A DNA stretch of 64,000 nucleotides from Trichoplax sp. H2 (taxonomy: Eukaryota; Placozoa; Uniplacotomia; Trichoplacea), in contig NOWV01000164.1 in NCBI GenBank assembly GCA_003344405.1, positions 1-64,000 on the forward strand. The letters are read 5' to 3'. Positions 51,292-64,000 of this stretch are shown here, piece after piece. How positions within the stretch are numbered: the stretch's first letter is position 1; each line of letters starts with the position of its first letter. Under the pieces are notes generated by a model, which worked only from the letters and a program-made list of their open reading frames with translations, was not told where the DNA came from and searched no databases. The translations under genes were made by a program, and so were the position numbers.

Positions 51292-52735
51292 ATCTCGAAA
51301 GTATTAGACATTGAAATACTGACTTCCATTGCCGAAAGCATAAAATACTTCTAAAGAGTTAAATTTTGACTTGATGTACCGTGATATCATGAATACTTTT
51401 GATTGTGATATGACTGTAATTCGATTTTTATAACCGCATTTTCGCCGTATTGGATCATGGACTACCTTTAGTAGTCTAGAATTTGATTAGCGCTGGTTGG
51501 TTACTGAATGAAATACTGTATTAAGATTTAAAATCTTAATTAACTTAATCATGAGCAATTTTGTCTTTCTTTCTGGCGTATCTCATCTACAATCGTATTG
51601 ACAATATTTTACTTGCTACATACTTTGCAATTATAATTTATTCCATCTGTCTTTTTTAAAGCTGATGCCCAGCAATAGAAGGTTTCATTGATAGGCCTTG
51701 AGAGTGGCCGCTTTTCAATCATGATAAAATTAATGTCCATTATTCCTTAGCTAATGGATATGCTACCGGAGTAGCTAAGTTGTTATACTTTAAAACTTTC
51801 TCTCAATATTGACTCGTAAAATTTTGCTTGAAAAATTTAATAAAATGGAATCCGTTCATACTCCATTTCGGATTGTGATTGCAATATCGACGCAAAATAG
51901 ATCCTATCCATAAGTAATTATATAATAATAATTATCCTAACGTATGGTATATTATACATTTCAGAAATCTTAAATTAACGATAACAGCTAGCTTAGCGAT
52001 GTTTAATTCATTTTTTTTTTTATATTAAGATTGATCTAACTGTTGCCCTTACCCATAGATATTATCGACTTTATGGGTAGTTTAATAAGAGGTTATTGTA
52101 AACGAAGTTATTCGGTTTCGGTAAAGGATTTTATAATAATCGTTTATTAGTGTCTATACTGAGAAAGAGATAGTATACAATGCTATAGATCTCCGGATTC
52201 AGGACTAGCTTTAGAAACTAGAGAATTATCTTTTATACTCTACTTGTTTACATCGCGAGGATCGTAAACAACAACAATTGTAACAGATCATAATTCTAGA
52301 ATATGTTAGTAATTGTGAAGGTCATTGATTACAGTCTACTTTATACGCGAACGCGTGTGCGTGGTTGATCTAGCTGAATTTTTAGGGTTTCTAACAATGT
52401 ATCAAGTAGCTCAGTAGGGCTAGTAGCAACTACTGGAACTATCCAACAAGATCCATGAACTAACCGTAGTTTTTTAATTACTTTATGAAGCTGCGTCGTT
52501 GATACAGACTTCATTTCAGACCATACATTCCAGGGTTAGCGTTCAGATATGGATTGATCGTACTAAAATTAGATTTTACCCTAGAATGTGCTATATGCCA
52601 TCTTGTTGTTTCGTCCATTTCATTTTATCCAGATAGATCTGAGTGCTTGATGAATTTCAACCTCTTTAACCCTTTATTCAGTATAGACGCAAATTTACAC
52701 AAATGCTTAAGATCGTCTGATTCAGTAACTCGATA
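51292..52735. other. SLCO 3' flank, noncoding
   Basis: AT-rich sequence with no supported coding frame; a T-run at 52012-52021. The 52554-52810 open frames overlap on both strands and have no support. I see nothing else in it. Confidence 0.5.
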
Positions 52736-52739
52736 CAAG

Positions 52740-53060
52740 TGGTAGCGTTTATCTTGATTGTTAATATAATAAAATTGGAGGGCTGAAGAGTCTACTTTGG
52801 AAATGATCAAGCAGCTACGTATACGTACTAGCGCCTATCTTAACAGTTAATAGGATGAAATTGGAGACCTAAGCAGCTGCATCCAAACAGTAGCGCCATT
52901 TCGATAGAATGAAATTGAAGACCTGAAGGACCTGTTTAGGATATGATCAAGCAGCTCCGTACCAGTACCCATACCAGTAGTAGCGCCAATCTTGATAAAA
53001 TGAAATTGGGACTTTCAGAGTCTGCTGTTCAATTGATCAAGCAACTCCATGCAAGCACTT
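52740..53060. repeat. Degenerate tandem repeat, unit about 75-115 bp
   Basis: Copies share 'gat.aaatgaaattg.agacct.aag', 'tgatcaagcagctccgta' and 'cagtagcgcc.atcttgata'. About three to four copies of unequal length, reduced by internal deletions. Not coding. Confidence 0.6.
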
Positions 53061-53589
53061 AAACTTAGATATTACCTGACTAATACCTATACTGTCATCC
53101 TAAAATGGAACACATTTTCTATATATCTAAAGTCAGAAGGATACTATTTCGAATTGATCCCTGACTACGAACCAGCGACTCGCCGTCACTTTTTAATGAC
53201 CTAAAATAGTATGTTACTGTTGTACAGTATATTCTCCGTAGCTCATCTGAGCGCAGGCCAAATTACATGCGTACTGTACTTGCCCTAGTACAAGCCTTCC
53301 AAAAAACTTTTATTTCTTGTCAACAATCAAAAGTTGACCAAGATTTCGAGCTTGGAATGAAATTTTACCGTTGCCTTTTAATGCTCAGATTACCTCAAAT
53401 CACTCCCTTCCAAGCTATTCTGCTCACTTGATCTAACCGAGATCAGATCCACGCGCCAACTGGAATCATTTTAGCGACGTCCAGAAGGCAGGGCCAGTGA
53501 TGCTCATGCATAGGTACAGTGTCAAATGCAGGTAACTTTATGGAATTTGGCCCTAGCCTTTCATGCATGGATACCTCCAGCTCTGATTA

Positions 53590-53700
53590 ACGTGGATATC
53601 TGATCCCAACCATATGAAATGACTTTTGCCTCTAGATCCATGACCCTAACCATGCATCTAGAGGCAAAATACTTCCAATTGTAGGGCCAGATATCCATTT
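53590..53700. repeat. Foldback element
   Basis: A strong hairpin: TTTTGCCTCTAGAT (53624-53637) pairs perfectly with ATCTAGAGGCAAAA (53656-53669), with four more pairs across one mismatch toward an 8-base loop. Further out, TGGATATCTGATCCC (about 53592) mirrors AGGGCCAGATATCCA (about 53682), so the inverted repeat spans about 100 bases in all. This is the shape of a miniature inverted-repeat (MITE-like) relic, though no target-site duplication was confirmed. Confidence 0.7.
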
Positions 53701-54064
53701 TGATCCAATACCTCCAATTGCTCCTTTCAAAGTTATTTTGGCAACGTTATCCCACGACTATCATTCCAGTCACGGTGATAATTGGCGTAGCACCAGCAAC
53801 GCTTAAACAGAGGTTCCTTCTCTCGAGAACCCATAGCAGAATAGAGAAATTTACAGATACCAAAGACTGCTAAAGAGAAATCATCGACTTTTGAGGTATC
53901 TAGCAGTCCAAGACGATACGAAACTGACAGTAAAAATAATAAGGGGAAAATCAACTTCAAGTGTCTTTAACACAAGGTATGCCAAGGTGTTTGAAACAGT
54001 ACACTACTGGTTGTATCATAGTAATCAGTCAATCACTTCGGTAGGAGGAAAGTGTGGAACAAAA

Positions 54065-54195
54065 CTTTTTACAGTATCACAGTACAGTACGTACTGTACT
54101 TATGGTACTACTTGTACTGTACACTGTACAGTACAGTACAAGTGTACAGGACTCAATACAGTATAGTACAGTATACGCTACAGTACAGTATAGGG
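54065..54195. repeat. GTACAGTA/TACTGTAC palindromic cluster
   Basis: The second dense cluster of the self-complementary words seen at 25.5 kb (for example CACAGTACAGTACGTACTG near 54078 and CTGTACAGTACAGTACAAG near 54124). Small open frames at 53891-54248 pass through it and are explained by the low complexity. Confidence 0.7.
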
Positions 54196-54599
54196 GTATT
54201 GCTTTGATTCTAGTACTAAAGCATACCAAAAACCGACCGGTCCGGTAGGCTCATTCACTCCAACGTTGCCATAGACATTGACGAAGGATTTTCGCCATTT
54301 TGGCTACCTTGGACAAATTATTGACTGCAAGGCCATTTTACTCACTAATTAAAGCGTTGAATTTCACCTACTGTCGCCAAGATTGGCTGCCAACGCTTGA
54401 AATTGTATCATGACGACAAAGTAATGGTACTATTGGATCTAGGGTGATACGTGCTATCTTGCAATCGTCTGTTTCTTATTGTTGATGGACATAAAACCTA
54501 ATCGAAACGGATGTTCAATTAACTCGGGATTATCGTGCAAGTCCAAGGCATAGAATCGACGTAGTGGCCAATTTTGCTGGTTTTATCTCGCCTTAGTCA

Positions 54600-57500
54600 A
54601 TGAGAGAAGGCAGTGACGACGATGGCAAACGTCAGCTGGAAAAGGAAAGAATGTACGGTAAGGAAGCCATAGATCCTAGTCGATGATGAGACTTTGCCGA
54701 TGATCATCTTGGAGAGGAAAGAGGGAATACCTCAACCCTCTCAGCATAATTATTATACTACAGTTTTATTCAGCGATAATTACACTAAATAGGTATCAAT
54801 TCGGTGAAATGATCACTTCGATCCATGCTAGTATATCTTGAACTTCTACATTGCAAAAGGACTTACTAGCGATGATGCACTTCAATTCACAAATGAGTAT
54901 ATCCAATTGAGATTGGATTTTAGTTTATTGACAGTGCCCACAAATAATGGCAAAATCCGGCATACATAAGTGATTTTGCTATTGTGTCTGTTGTACTGTG
55001 TCCTATCCTTAACGACTAGTGAACTCAATAATGACTGCTAAATCAATCAGTTGCACCAATGATTGAGAAAGTCAATAAAATATTCAACTTACCGATAATG
55101 GAAGTACTTAGGTATGAATAAACCTGTATCTAGGCGAGAGAGTGTTTGAAATCATGACTCACAGTACATCATGCCTTGGATGACATTCAACTCCATGGCA
55201 AAGCAGTCAGTCGTAATGGTCAGACTAAATCCGATAAAGAATAAGACCATTGATTTGATTTTAATTCAAATTTCACTTCTCTCTGCCTATTTCCAAATAT
55301 TTTACCTTCACCTAACATCATAAATCATAATAGTTCTAATTAATAGAGTGCTTGCCCCGGATGACTGCACGACAAGTTAATTACGTAGATCGTCATTCTT
55401 GACTTTGTCTTATTATAATTACAATTTCAATACCATTATATAATACCGACCGAGTCATCTATAATTAATAAAAGGAATGGGCTTCATTAAATGAAGGCTA
55501 TAAAGAATACCCTAGCATCGGTCTTCTTTGCTTTTCGGCTATAGTACTGTAGGCCTGTATAATTGGATTCAATTCCACAACTACTGTAGTTTGGCGTAAC
55601 GCAAATGCATTAATTAGATTGATGTTACTGTGCATTTATTATTGGAAGTATATCTTAAAGAGTTTAAATAAGAGTATGAAATGCATGATATTAACTAATT
55701 CTCAAATACCATCTGTAATGCCTAATTCTTCATCCTTCGATGGAGTAGTTATTTTAATCATCTTATAACGCGAATGGTGTAGAAGGTATGACTCATATAT
55801 TCATATACGTTAGACTCTATATCCTGACTTAGCAAAAGGAATGTTGTGCATACAACTAGAAGATCTGGAGACATTGTTAAACATTCCACGATCTGCTTTC
55901 AATAAATAGACTATTCAATCAAACAAAATAATTAAAAAATCGTCATGCACTTTTTTGTGCCTACAGATTTTGTTATAGAGTATTAAAATCAAGTGGATAA
56001 TGTTTATTTCGTTTTTACCATTTCTTATCTACAAGGATAAAGAAGATGTACATCTAATAAATATCGACAAGTTTATCAAGGAAAAGGTAAGAATCTGTCT
56101 GATTGACCAAATTGTTCGGTTTTTGTATTAATGACTAGCAAGTCAATTTTCATGACATAACATGTGTCGTGAATTGACCTACTTGTGCTCAATAACATCT
56201 AGATAGATACACTTAGATTGACCATTTTAAGTTCCGCTCATAAATATGAGACTGATAATATTTTATTCCTTAGTGCCTAGTTGAAATATAAAAGTTACAT
56301 TGCATTCTTTTTTCTGTTATTTTAGAATAAGGTGTATAGGGGCTTAGATAGCCGTACCGCATTTGAAAAGCTTTATAATGAATTACAGCTACAATGCAAA
56401 TTGTATATAACAAAGTTGGATTCCCAAAGCTGGCGCAGTTTAATCTTAAGTCTGAGTAGAAATCGACATTCATCTTTGTCGATAATATCTGTTGGACTTC
56501 TTATCGTTGCCATTTGCATGCTCGTCTTAGCGTCTATATTCGGTAGTACTGGGTAAGTACTGAATAGCTTGTTAACTGTGAACGCGATAACGCCATAACA
56601 TAACTGTAAGATGTTTGTGTTAGACGGATAAATTGTAAATGCCCACTAGTAAATGTTCATGAATACAGTTCCTTTCTTCAAAATTTTTCAAATGTCAATG
56701 AATATAGTTCTCTTATTGATCGCAAATGTAGCCTATGCAGGAATGAGATTAGTTTCAAACTCATTTAAACTTTCTGTTTGTATATTGCAGGAACCATGTC
56801 GTAGAAATACTTATTTTGACCATGTTTGGTGTTGTCAATGTTTATATTGCTATTAAAGAGGAAAAATTACGAAGAACTGAAAGAGCTCGGCGCATGCTAG
56901 ATATTCTTAGTGAAAACTTCGGTATTTTACCCCACTACAAAAAATACTACAAATTAGTTTACTGTATCCAAATTAGAGAACGGCTTGATTATACGAAAAT
57001 GCATTTCCCAACACTTTTACTTTCGATGTATATTAAGTTACTGACTTAACAAGCCTGCAATATCATACTTATTTAGGGCGTTAAAGTAGTGTTCGTTACA
57101 TAAAAGATATAAGCCTTCAACTTAACATTGTTAATTGGAATTTGTTGTATGCGCTATAAACCAAACGATGCTATTGGTTTCTAGTTTAGTCGTATTTGTG
57201 TCAATGTATCTTATTATTGTGTCTACCCGTAGTAAAACGTTTGTCATTGCTATTTGTTAGGTGACGAGGGCAAATCATTCCGTGGAGACATCTCATATAT
57301 CAGTAAAGACCGCCCTATTAATCATTCTTTCAAAATGGTTTGGGCTTATCGTGATGGAAATATTGTTAATTTACCCCAAAATTTGCTCGTAGAAGAGGAC
57401 GTAATCTTATTGGCGCCTGGACAAACAGCCCCAATCAAAGTTTGTAAGGTATTTAAACACGATCCATTCTTACATGTTGTATACTTACTTTATCATGAAT

Positions 57501-60500
57501 CGAAATGATTTTAAAAAATCAGCCATTCAAAAATTTTCCTAGCTTGATTCATCCTGGAAGAAATCTGCATGTGTTCTCGATGCAGACCAAACGTTTACTT
57601 TATTGGAAAATGCACCTGATATAGGTGGTGAATGTCTAGACTTTCGTGGAAATTTCCTAGTTCTGGAATCGTTTCTTACAAATCTCTCAAGGTAAATAGT
57701 ACTATGAGCTCAACAGGACTAATGCAAGTACATTTTATTCCTTTAATTTTATTAATACTACTATTATATTGTACCCATGTGGCCATTAGAGATGAATTAC
57801 TTGATGTCGACAAGAAACCTGTTTCTCCCGTGGAAAATGGTCAATATTGGATTATACAAGAAGCTATGTTTAAATATATTGTACCTCTACTGTCGGTAAT
57901 GAGATAGCTTATGTTTTTTGCAGTTGTCAATATCCTGTTGAGCACCGTTATTGATTGAAACTCTGTAATCCATAGTGCGCTTCAATATTATGCAATGCTC
58001 TAAGATTGATCTTAATTCCTGATGATGTCGGTCCGTGGTGGCATGTAATGTTAACATTGCAGGTGACAAAATGGAATCAATGTGATAGATGATCATGCTA
58101 ATTAAGCATTCTCGCTATACTGCGTCTGACTAGAATGCATGCAATAATGTGAAGAAATGACTTGTAACTTCGTTGTAGGTGTACGTAATCATACCATACT
58201 TGCCATTATTTTATCCCATCTTTTGGACTGTGGGTAATATATACGGCGTTGCTAAAGTATTGAATACATTAAACAATCCGGAGGATGTAGAGGTAAGAGA
58301 ACATTTGTTAAATGTTGTTAGAAGAGTATGCACGTATTAAGAGTAATCGGTATATTTTTATTAATTTGCTGTTTACAGTGGAAAGTGGTATTTCGTACGT
58401 TTTGGGAAATAGTTCAAGGATCGAGTCAATTTCTGCCTAGATCATGCAATATTGTTCATCTCTTGGGAAGAGTCACAGTTAGTAAAAAAATACATCAAGT
58501 TGTAATAGCTGTTCACACCAGTTTTCTGTATTAATCACTAGTATTAACTTTCTGATATTCTATTTTAGTCCTTCTGTTGCATGGATCAACAGTCGCTTTT
58601 ATCACCTCCCAATCCTTCTGTTAGTAAAGTTGTATTTCCTGATCCTGACAACGACCGTCAAATAGAAGAGCGAATTTCAGTTAATACTTTCAATTCAGGT
58701 TAGAATTGGAATTATTTGATCTTAAACTTAATTTCTTTGTGAAGTGCAAACTTACACAAACTACCGTAATTCTTTAGATGGAAGTAAAGTTTCTTCACAA
58801 TATTCGGAATCGGCTACAAATGAAAACCCAGATATCGAAATGAAAGGTTACAAAGTTTAAATTGATATTTCCTTTAACTAGTAACTAATTTTGGGATTAA
58901 TTTCTCCTTTTATACTATTCTAGATGCCAATGTTATAAGTCATGTAAAAGTGCTAGATTTATCCATAGATTCACAGGTACGAGTCTAGTTACCCTTGCAT
59001 ACTCAATGTAAACAAAGGATCCTTTATTGGTTCACTACTGTTTATAAGTGCAATTCTTACGTTAAACTATAAACTTATTTCCATACTAGATGATAGCATG
59101 TTTAGGTTTGGCAGCACTCATCCTGAACCTGACTTGTAAACTGTGCTACTTATTTTTATAGGATAATTTAAGATTTGACGATTATCAATGGCAGAATTAT
59201 TTAAAGAACTTAAAACCAATCGTGCGTATCGTACCGTATTTTTATATTGATTACAACTATTGTGATTCGCATCCTGCTAGTTAATACATTTAGTTTCTGC
59301 TATGATCCTATTGTGTACGCAATTAAAATTACAATTGACAATTTTGGGTACATCAATTTCAGTCGAGATAAATTTTGTTCCTTGTATGAATTGCGACATG
59401 AAATAGGGATTAAATGCCTTGGTCACAATATCCAATCTATCAAATCATAATAAATTGAACATTCCTGATAAGGCTTTTGGCATCAAAACTTCACTGCCTA
59501 TCACGATTTATGAATGGTCAGCTACGCTATAATATCTATAATTTTCTTAAACGCAGTAGTTTAAATTTAATAAATTTCTTTACTAGTCTTATACGAGTAA
59601 TTCTTCCCTGAAATTTATAATAATTTCAGGAGCTTAAGGCAGCTAAGTTTGGCAATAGGATTCTCTGAGGGTGCCAAGAAGGCGTTTAAGCAATATGTAG
59701 AAATTTACTATATTGATAAAGTGCAAAAGGTTTAGATGTTTCTTAATTAATTGAAAATTAATATAGCATTATCAATAATGATCTAGTGATAGATGTTCTG
59801 GCTATCTATCGTTAATAGTTAAAATATACTGATATCGTAAATTGTTGTTATTACTGTTTCCTTTATTTATCAATACGGTGGATTACATGCAGTATGTTAA
59901 ACCTTTAAAACGATGTCGAGTGCCGTATATGTTGTCCGCATGTTTAATAGAAGAAAGCATTGGTAATTATATTGTTTATTACTTTAAAAACTAATTTTAA
60001 CCATTTTACTTTTTATATTTTGCTAAGTTATTTATACTTTACAGGAAATGTACAAATGTTCAGTCAGGGTGGTGCTACCATCACTCTTGATCGGTGCTCC
60101 GAATATTGGACAGGCAGTGGTATCTGTAAATTGCCTGTAAATAGTGGGTTAGTCAGATATTTACGAGATCTTGAGTGGAAATTAGAGTATTGACGAAACC
60201 TTTAACATTTTCGGATCAAGGCTTCGAAAAGCAATTCTGGATGTTTTCAGACGTAATAATTCTACGGGATATTGCCTAATTCTTGCTTACAAGCCAATTG
60301 TCGAAGTTAGTCCATGAAATTTGGGATATGATAATTACGTAACATCAAGTTGGGGTATCTCGCCTAGATTCTAATAACTTGATGTTTTATGATTCAATCT
60401 AATCAGAAAATTTCAAATTTCAAAAATCGCTGCTTAGTAAGTCGACGAGTATCATTAGTCGAATCTAATCTTCCCCCACAGTATGAAACGTAAGTAAAGT

Positions 60501-63500
60501 AAATACATAATATAACCTCTAATAGCAGCGCATAACTCGTTTGGGATTTGCACGTTAGGTATGCGATGATTAATAGCCAAACAGACAGTAGCCACAGGAA
60601 GCAGGTATCCGTTAATAATTAATAATTATATGTATAAGTTGTGAACATGATTGTAATCATATTAATTAATCTTATAATATTTACAATATACAGTCTAGCA
60701 GTGATGCATCTACCGATCATCTGAGTAATAAGAAATTAGTAGGTTCTGATGAAGAGGCAGTTCTGAGGTTCGTTTCAGATTCGCTGTTCTATAGTAGTAT
60801 ATTTTTGATTTTCATTTGTTCATTATTGTTTAGGTTGTTAGAATCGCAAATTTTTATTGGTATGCTATGCTTTGAGCACGAAGTGAGACAGGTATAATAC
60901 TCAACACACGATAGAATTAAGCATCTGCAGTAAATAGCTTTTCCACAAAGGCTACTAACATCGTATTGCGATTATTGTAAACCCATTTCAATTAATTATT
61001 TTAACCCATTTACTTGCATTTTTGTAATAGAATGTGGTTTCGTTGATTGAGCACCTTGATCATGCTGGTATAAGATTTGTATTATTTTCATCCGAGAATG
61101 AAATAAAGAGTAGGGTTAGTTAAAAAGTTGTAATAACCAGTTGCTTTTATACATTAATTTTAGTTTTAATGAGTATTTATAAAATCCATTGTCTGTTTAC
61201 CATTTCAGGCATTTTCGAAAAAGCTTGGTCTCGAAACGGGATGGAATTGCCATATTTCACTTATGGAGCCGGAAAATAATCTTCGTAAAAGGACTGATAC
61301 AAACTGTGGCATTGACTTAGATGATAGTAATTTAGATAACGATGAATTTGAAGCTACACATGAATATCACACTTCTACGGCGGTACGTAGTAATTGGTTT
61401 CTATTTGTGTTTATCATGAATTGAAAGAATGATTTGTAAATTATAGGCCAAATTACCTTGTGGTACTACTGCAATTCGACCACATCTGGAAACCGTCGAC
61501 GATGTACCGTTATTGGTGCCACTATTTACGGATTGCACTCATGAAGGTACCTTTGCATTGTTGAAATATTCATATTTTATGTTCATCACAAAACTTTGGT
61601 AGTTATACATCCCGTTGTGATTCATGTCATCTTGAAATGTAGCTTCATTAGAAATGATCACGATCATGCAAGAATACAATGAAATAACGTGTTGTGTAGG
61701 AAGTTCCATGAACTGTGAAAATTCCAAATTATTTTCCAGATCTGATATTAGGTAAAAGCGAATAATACCGTAATACCAAATTGTGCACTGTAGATAGTTA
61801 TTAGCATATTCCAATTTTCATTGTTTTGATTACCATTTTACAAAAATCGCAAACCTCAATTCCTGCATCGCAGCATAGCTGTAAATCCTGAATTTCCGAA
61901 GCATTGCGAGAATATATCTGACGAAGATCGAGATCATTCCGTTAGCTATGAAGGTAGTTACAAGTGCAATAAATTTAAGATAGGCACTTTTATTGTGGCA
62001 AGTTACTAATGCTTATTGGGTGTTTACCTAGGCAAAACACCCTTGGTGATAAGCTCTTTACTGAATACTTTTTGCTGTCCATTGTTGTATGATTGTAATA
62101 ATTATGTGGAAGTGATTGAAGTCATGAAGGAGGTAAATTACATTTTTCCCTTTCCATTTATAATAAATGAAAAATTAAATACCATATCATACCAACTTTG
62201 TTATTAGGCCAGAATTTTGTGTTATGGTCTCCATTCTTGCTGTCTGTTTCTGGTTTCTTGCCAAATCTCTTTATCGCTATTGTTGTTGCTAAGCTCATTC
62301 TTACTAATGCCACCCCCATTAGCCGGATATCACATTTTATGGTTTACTTGCGCTATCATCCCACTTATCGGAACTCCGTTGATATTATCACGCAGCTCCC
62401 ATGATATGATGTCGCTAATGACCGGAAAAAATAACCAGCATCGCAAGGTATGCCGACTTGTAAGAATTAATGGACAATTCTTTCTTACAGGAAATTTGAG
62501 ATAACTTTGCTGCACCAATAATTATCAACTGTGCGAGCAATCATTGTACCTGAGACAATTAATTCATTTGCAGAATAAGAAGATGAAAGCTATGTACCTG
62601 CTATTGAGATTTGTCCCATCGGTGATTGTCTCCCTTATATGCTATTATCTCACATTAAATTTTAATTGTAATAAAAACAGTGGTGGTGAGTGCCACTTTT
62701 TGTTAGGGAATAGGTGAGTTGGGTGTTGATTCGAACATAAAATCAACCGCAGCTATGTACTATGTACTAGAATTTATAACATAATTATCAATGATTTAAT
62801 ACTAATTTATTGCTTAATCTGTGCTGCGATTTGGTTTAGAAATAAATCTGGTAATGGTTCATGGAATGGATGGTTGACGACCAATCATCGGGAGCTTACT
62901 ATTGCTCAAAATCAAACGTTTGCACTCATGTGTATCTATTTCGGTAGGTCTTATATTCTGAAATAGAATAATATTATTGAATGGCTGACAATGAAATACT
63001 CTTGGATATATTTATTGCAGTGGAGATATCGATAGGTTTTGTAGATACATTTAATCTAAGAATTTGGCGATCTCCCTTTTCCAATCGCACTTGGCTAATT
63101 TCATGCACCATCTCGTAAGGAATCTTTGTCCTTTCAGTTTATTGAGTTAGCAGTGAAGTTTTGTATAGTTGATTATTACTACCATCAAATGTGTTAACGC
63201 TATCGAATTATAATTAAAACCAGGATTCTGTTGGGACTGTTAATAGTCGTTGTAAATACTGCAGCGAACATGGTCGAATTTGATTTGTTTAGAATAGTTC
63301 CGACCTCTGTCTTTATTATATCAACGTCTTGGTCGTTGGTTGTTTTAGTTTTAAACGAAATTGTAAAATATTATGATATCAGGTATCAAGGGCAAATTAA
63401 TAGTTTTTTGTGCATTAAATCATAATGTTTTTATGTCATTAATATTCATAATGGAATGGTTTCTTGTTTAAAGGCTTCAAGTACGATTCCAGAAACGAGA

Positions 63501-63546
63501 GAGACTAAAATTTGATACGAAACTTGGCATGAATTCTCCTTTTTAA
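54600..63546 (+). CDS. TMEM94: TMEM94, P-type-ATPase-like ER membrane protein
   Basis: About 33 exons, near 1,170 residues (human near 1,356). Probable exon 1 is 54600-54657 (MREGSDDDGKRQLEKERMY), with 56043-56086 next. From there: 56326-56552, 56791-56921, 57261-57448, 57543-57691, 57790-57895, 58179-58292, 58379-58477, 58569-58698, 58778-58846, 58924-58976, 59162-59225, 59281-59383, 59630-59729, 59893-59962, 60045-60147, 60221-60305, about 60440-60489, 60699-60767, 60834-60891, 61031-61114, 61209-61382, 61447-61546, 61652-61751, 61874-61953, 62032-62132, 62208-62447, 62574-62713, 62840-62943, 63021-63114, 63224-63382, 63474-63546. Marks: WAYRDGNIVNLP, LGLETGWNCHISL, DDVPLLVPLFTDCT, MTGKN and the terminal KLGMNSPF. 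The phosphorylation-site counterpart reads CCMDQQSLLS (Asp378): Asp kept, DKTGT lost. Human TMEM94 is an ER protein proposed to load magnesium into the ER. The first two exons and the 60.4-kb junction are the least certain. Confidence 0.93.
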
Positions 63547-64000
63547 AATTTAATTCATGAATTTTACTATTGTGATTATTAACATTGATTGATGAAACTT
63601 TTAACAAATTTCGGTGATTTAATCTGATTTGGAACCTTAATTTTGTACATAGGAATAATGATAACGTAAATTAGATTTATTATCTCAATTGTATGTAAGA
63701 GAACAGCGACCAGATAAATTTTTATTACCATTCCATTGTTGATAACTGAATAGACAAACTTTATTCAAAATCACCTTCCGAATGAGAAATAAAGAATCTG
63801 TTTCCAAACTGTAAAATTATATCGTCGTCATTGATAATGATATGATCCGTAAGCTACCGCTGATATTATTACTTACCTAATCATTAGCTTTCAGCACGTA
63901 GATGATACGATGAAATTATACATACCGTCATAGATAACGGTATTATCAACAAATACCAGAGTTTGTTATCTAATGAAAATTAAGATAAGCATTAGTTTAC
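63547..64000. other. TMEM94 3' flank
   Basis: Noncoding AT-rich sequence after the TMEM94 stop (63544-63546). An AATAAAG word at 63786-63792 is a possible polyadenylation signal. No new gene begins before the window ends. Confidence 0.45.

Noticed and set aside
53733-53960. Minus-strand frame that looks like a secreted cysteine-containing peptide with a signal sequence
   Set aside because: The apparent first Met is a TTG codon, there is no ATG in a suitable place, and it runs alongside repeats; no homology.
62016-62518. Several separate open frames near 62.0-62.5 kb
   Set aside because: They are pieces or shadows of TMEM94 exons 62032-62132 and 62208-62447, which fit the family in one frame.

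Overview
The window reads as the left end of a nuclear chromosome from an early-branching animal. It opens with about 40 copies of CCCTAA, the C-rich strand of the TTAGGG telomere. The rest is AT-rich by eye. Genes have many short GT-AG introns, and the recognisable products include animal-type proteins (SLCO/OATP transporter with a cysteine-rich loop, TMEM94, TMEM245, ARL4-like GTPase, NPRL3, mago nashi). A placozoan (Trichoplax-like) genome is the most natural fit, but that is inference; no marker gene proves the species.

Layout: 1-243 telomere; 244-5840 subtelomere with a two-exon coding fragment (927-1298), a 77-bp tandem duplication and a degenerate repeat array; 5841-15027 (+) a 19-exon NB-ARC/WD40-type gene (Apaf-1/NLR-like) with an unrecognised N-terminal region; 15.0-20.9 kb a degraded stretch with an opposite-strand, frameshifted copy of that same N-terminal region (about 17.2-18.0 kb) and other broken coding pieces; 20915-24925 (-) NPRL3; 24926-26279 a repeat-rich intergenic stretch; 26280-26717 (+) intronless mago nashi; 26.7-31.1 kb noncoding with a degenerate array; 31097-31636 (-) intronless ARL4-like GTPase; 31.6-37.5 kb noncoding with a 197-bp tandem repeat; 37511-41971 (-) TMEM245; 42.0-48.4 kb noncoding with repeats and an interlocked pair of inverted repeats; 48423-51291 (+) SLCO transporter; 51.3-54.6 kb noncoding with repeats and a foldback; about 54600-63546 (+) TMEM94.

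For NPRL3, TMEM245 and SLCO every splice junction could be read and the exon phases add up to an uninterrupted protein. TMEM94 closes except at one junction (around 60306-60440), and the NB-ARC gene except at one (around 13580-13690). The conserved genes do not form one pathway: NPRL3 belongs to GATOR1 (amino-acid signalling to TORC1), mago to the exon junction complex, ARL4-like to membrane/cortex signalling, TMEM245, SLCO and TMEM94 to membranes. The most unusual content lies near the telomere: an Apaf-1-like architecture with no CARD or death fold that I recognise, and a decayed duplicate of only its N-terminal part. Other points of interest are an ARL with Asn replacing the usual catalytic Gln, a TMEM94 whose P-type ATPase phosphorylation motif keeps the Asp but not the DKTGT context, and an a-b-a'-b' pair of inverted repeats at 42.8 kb.
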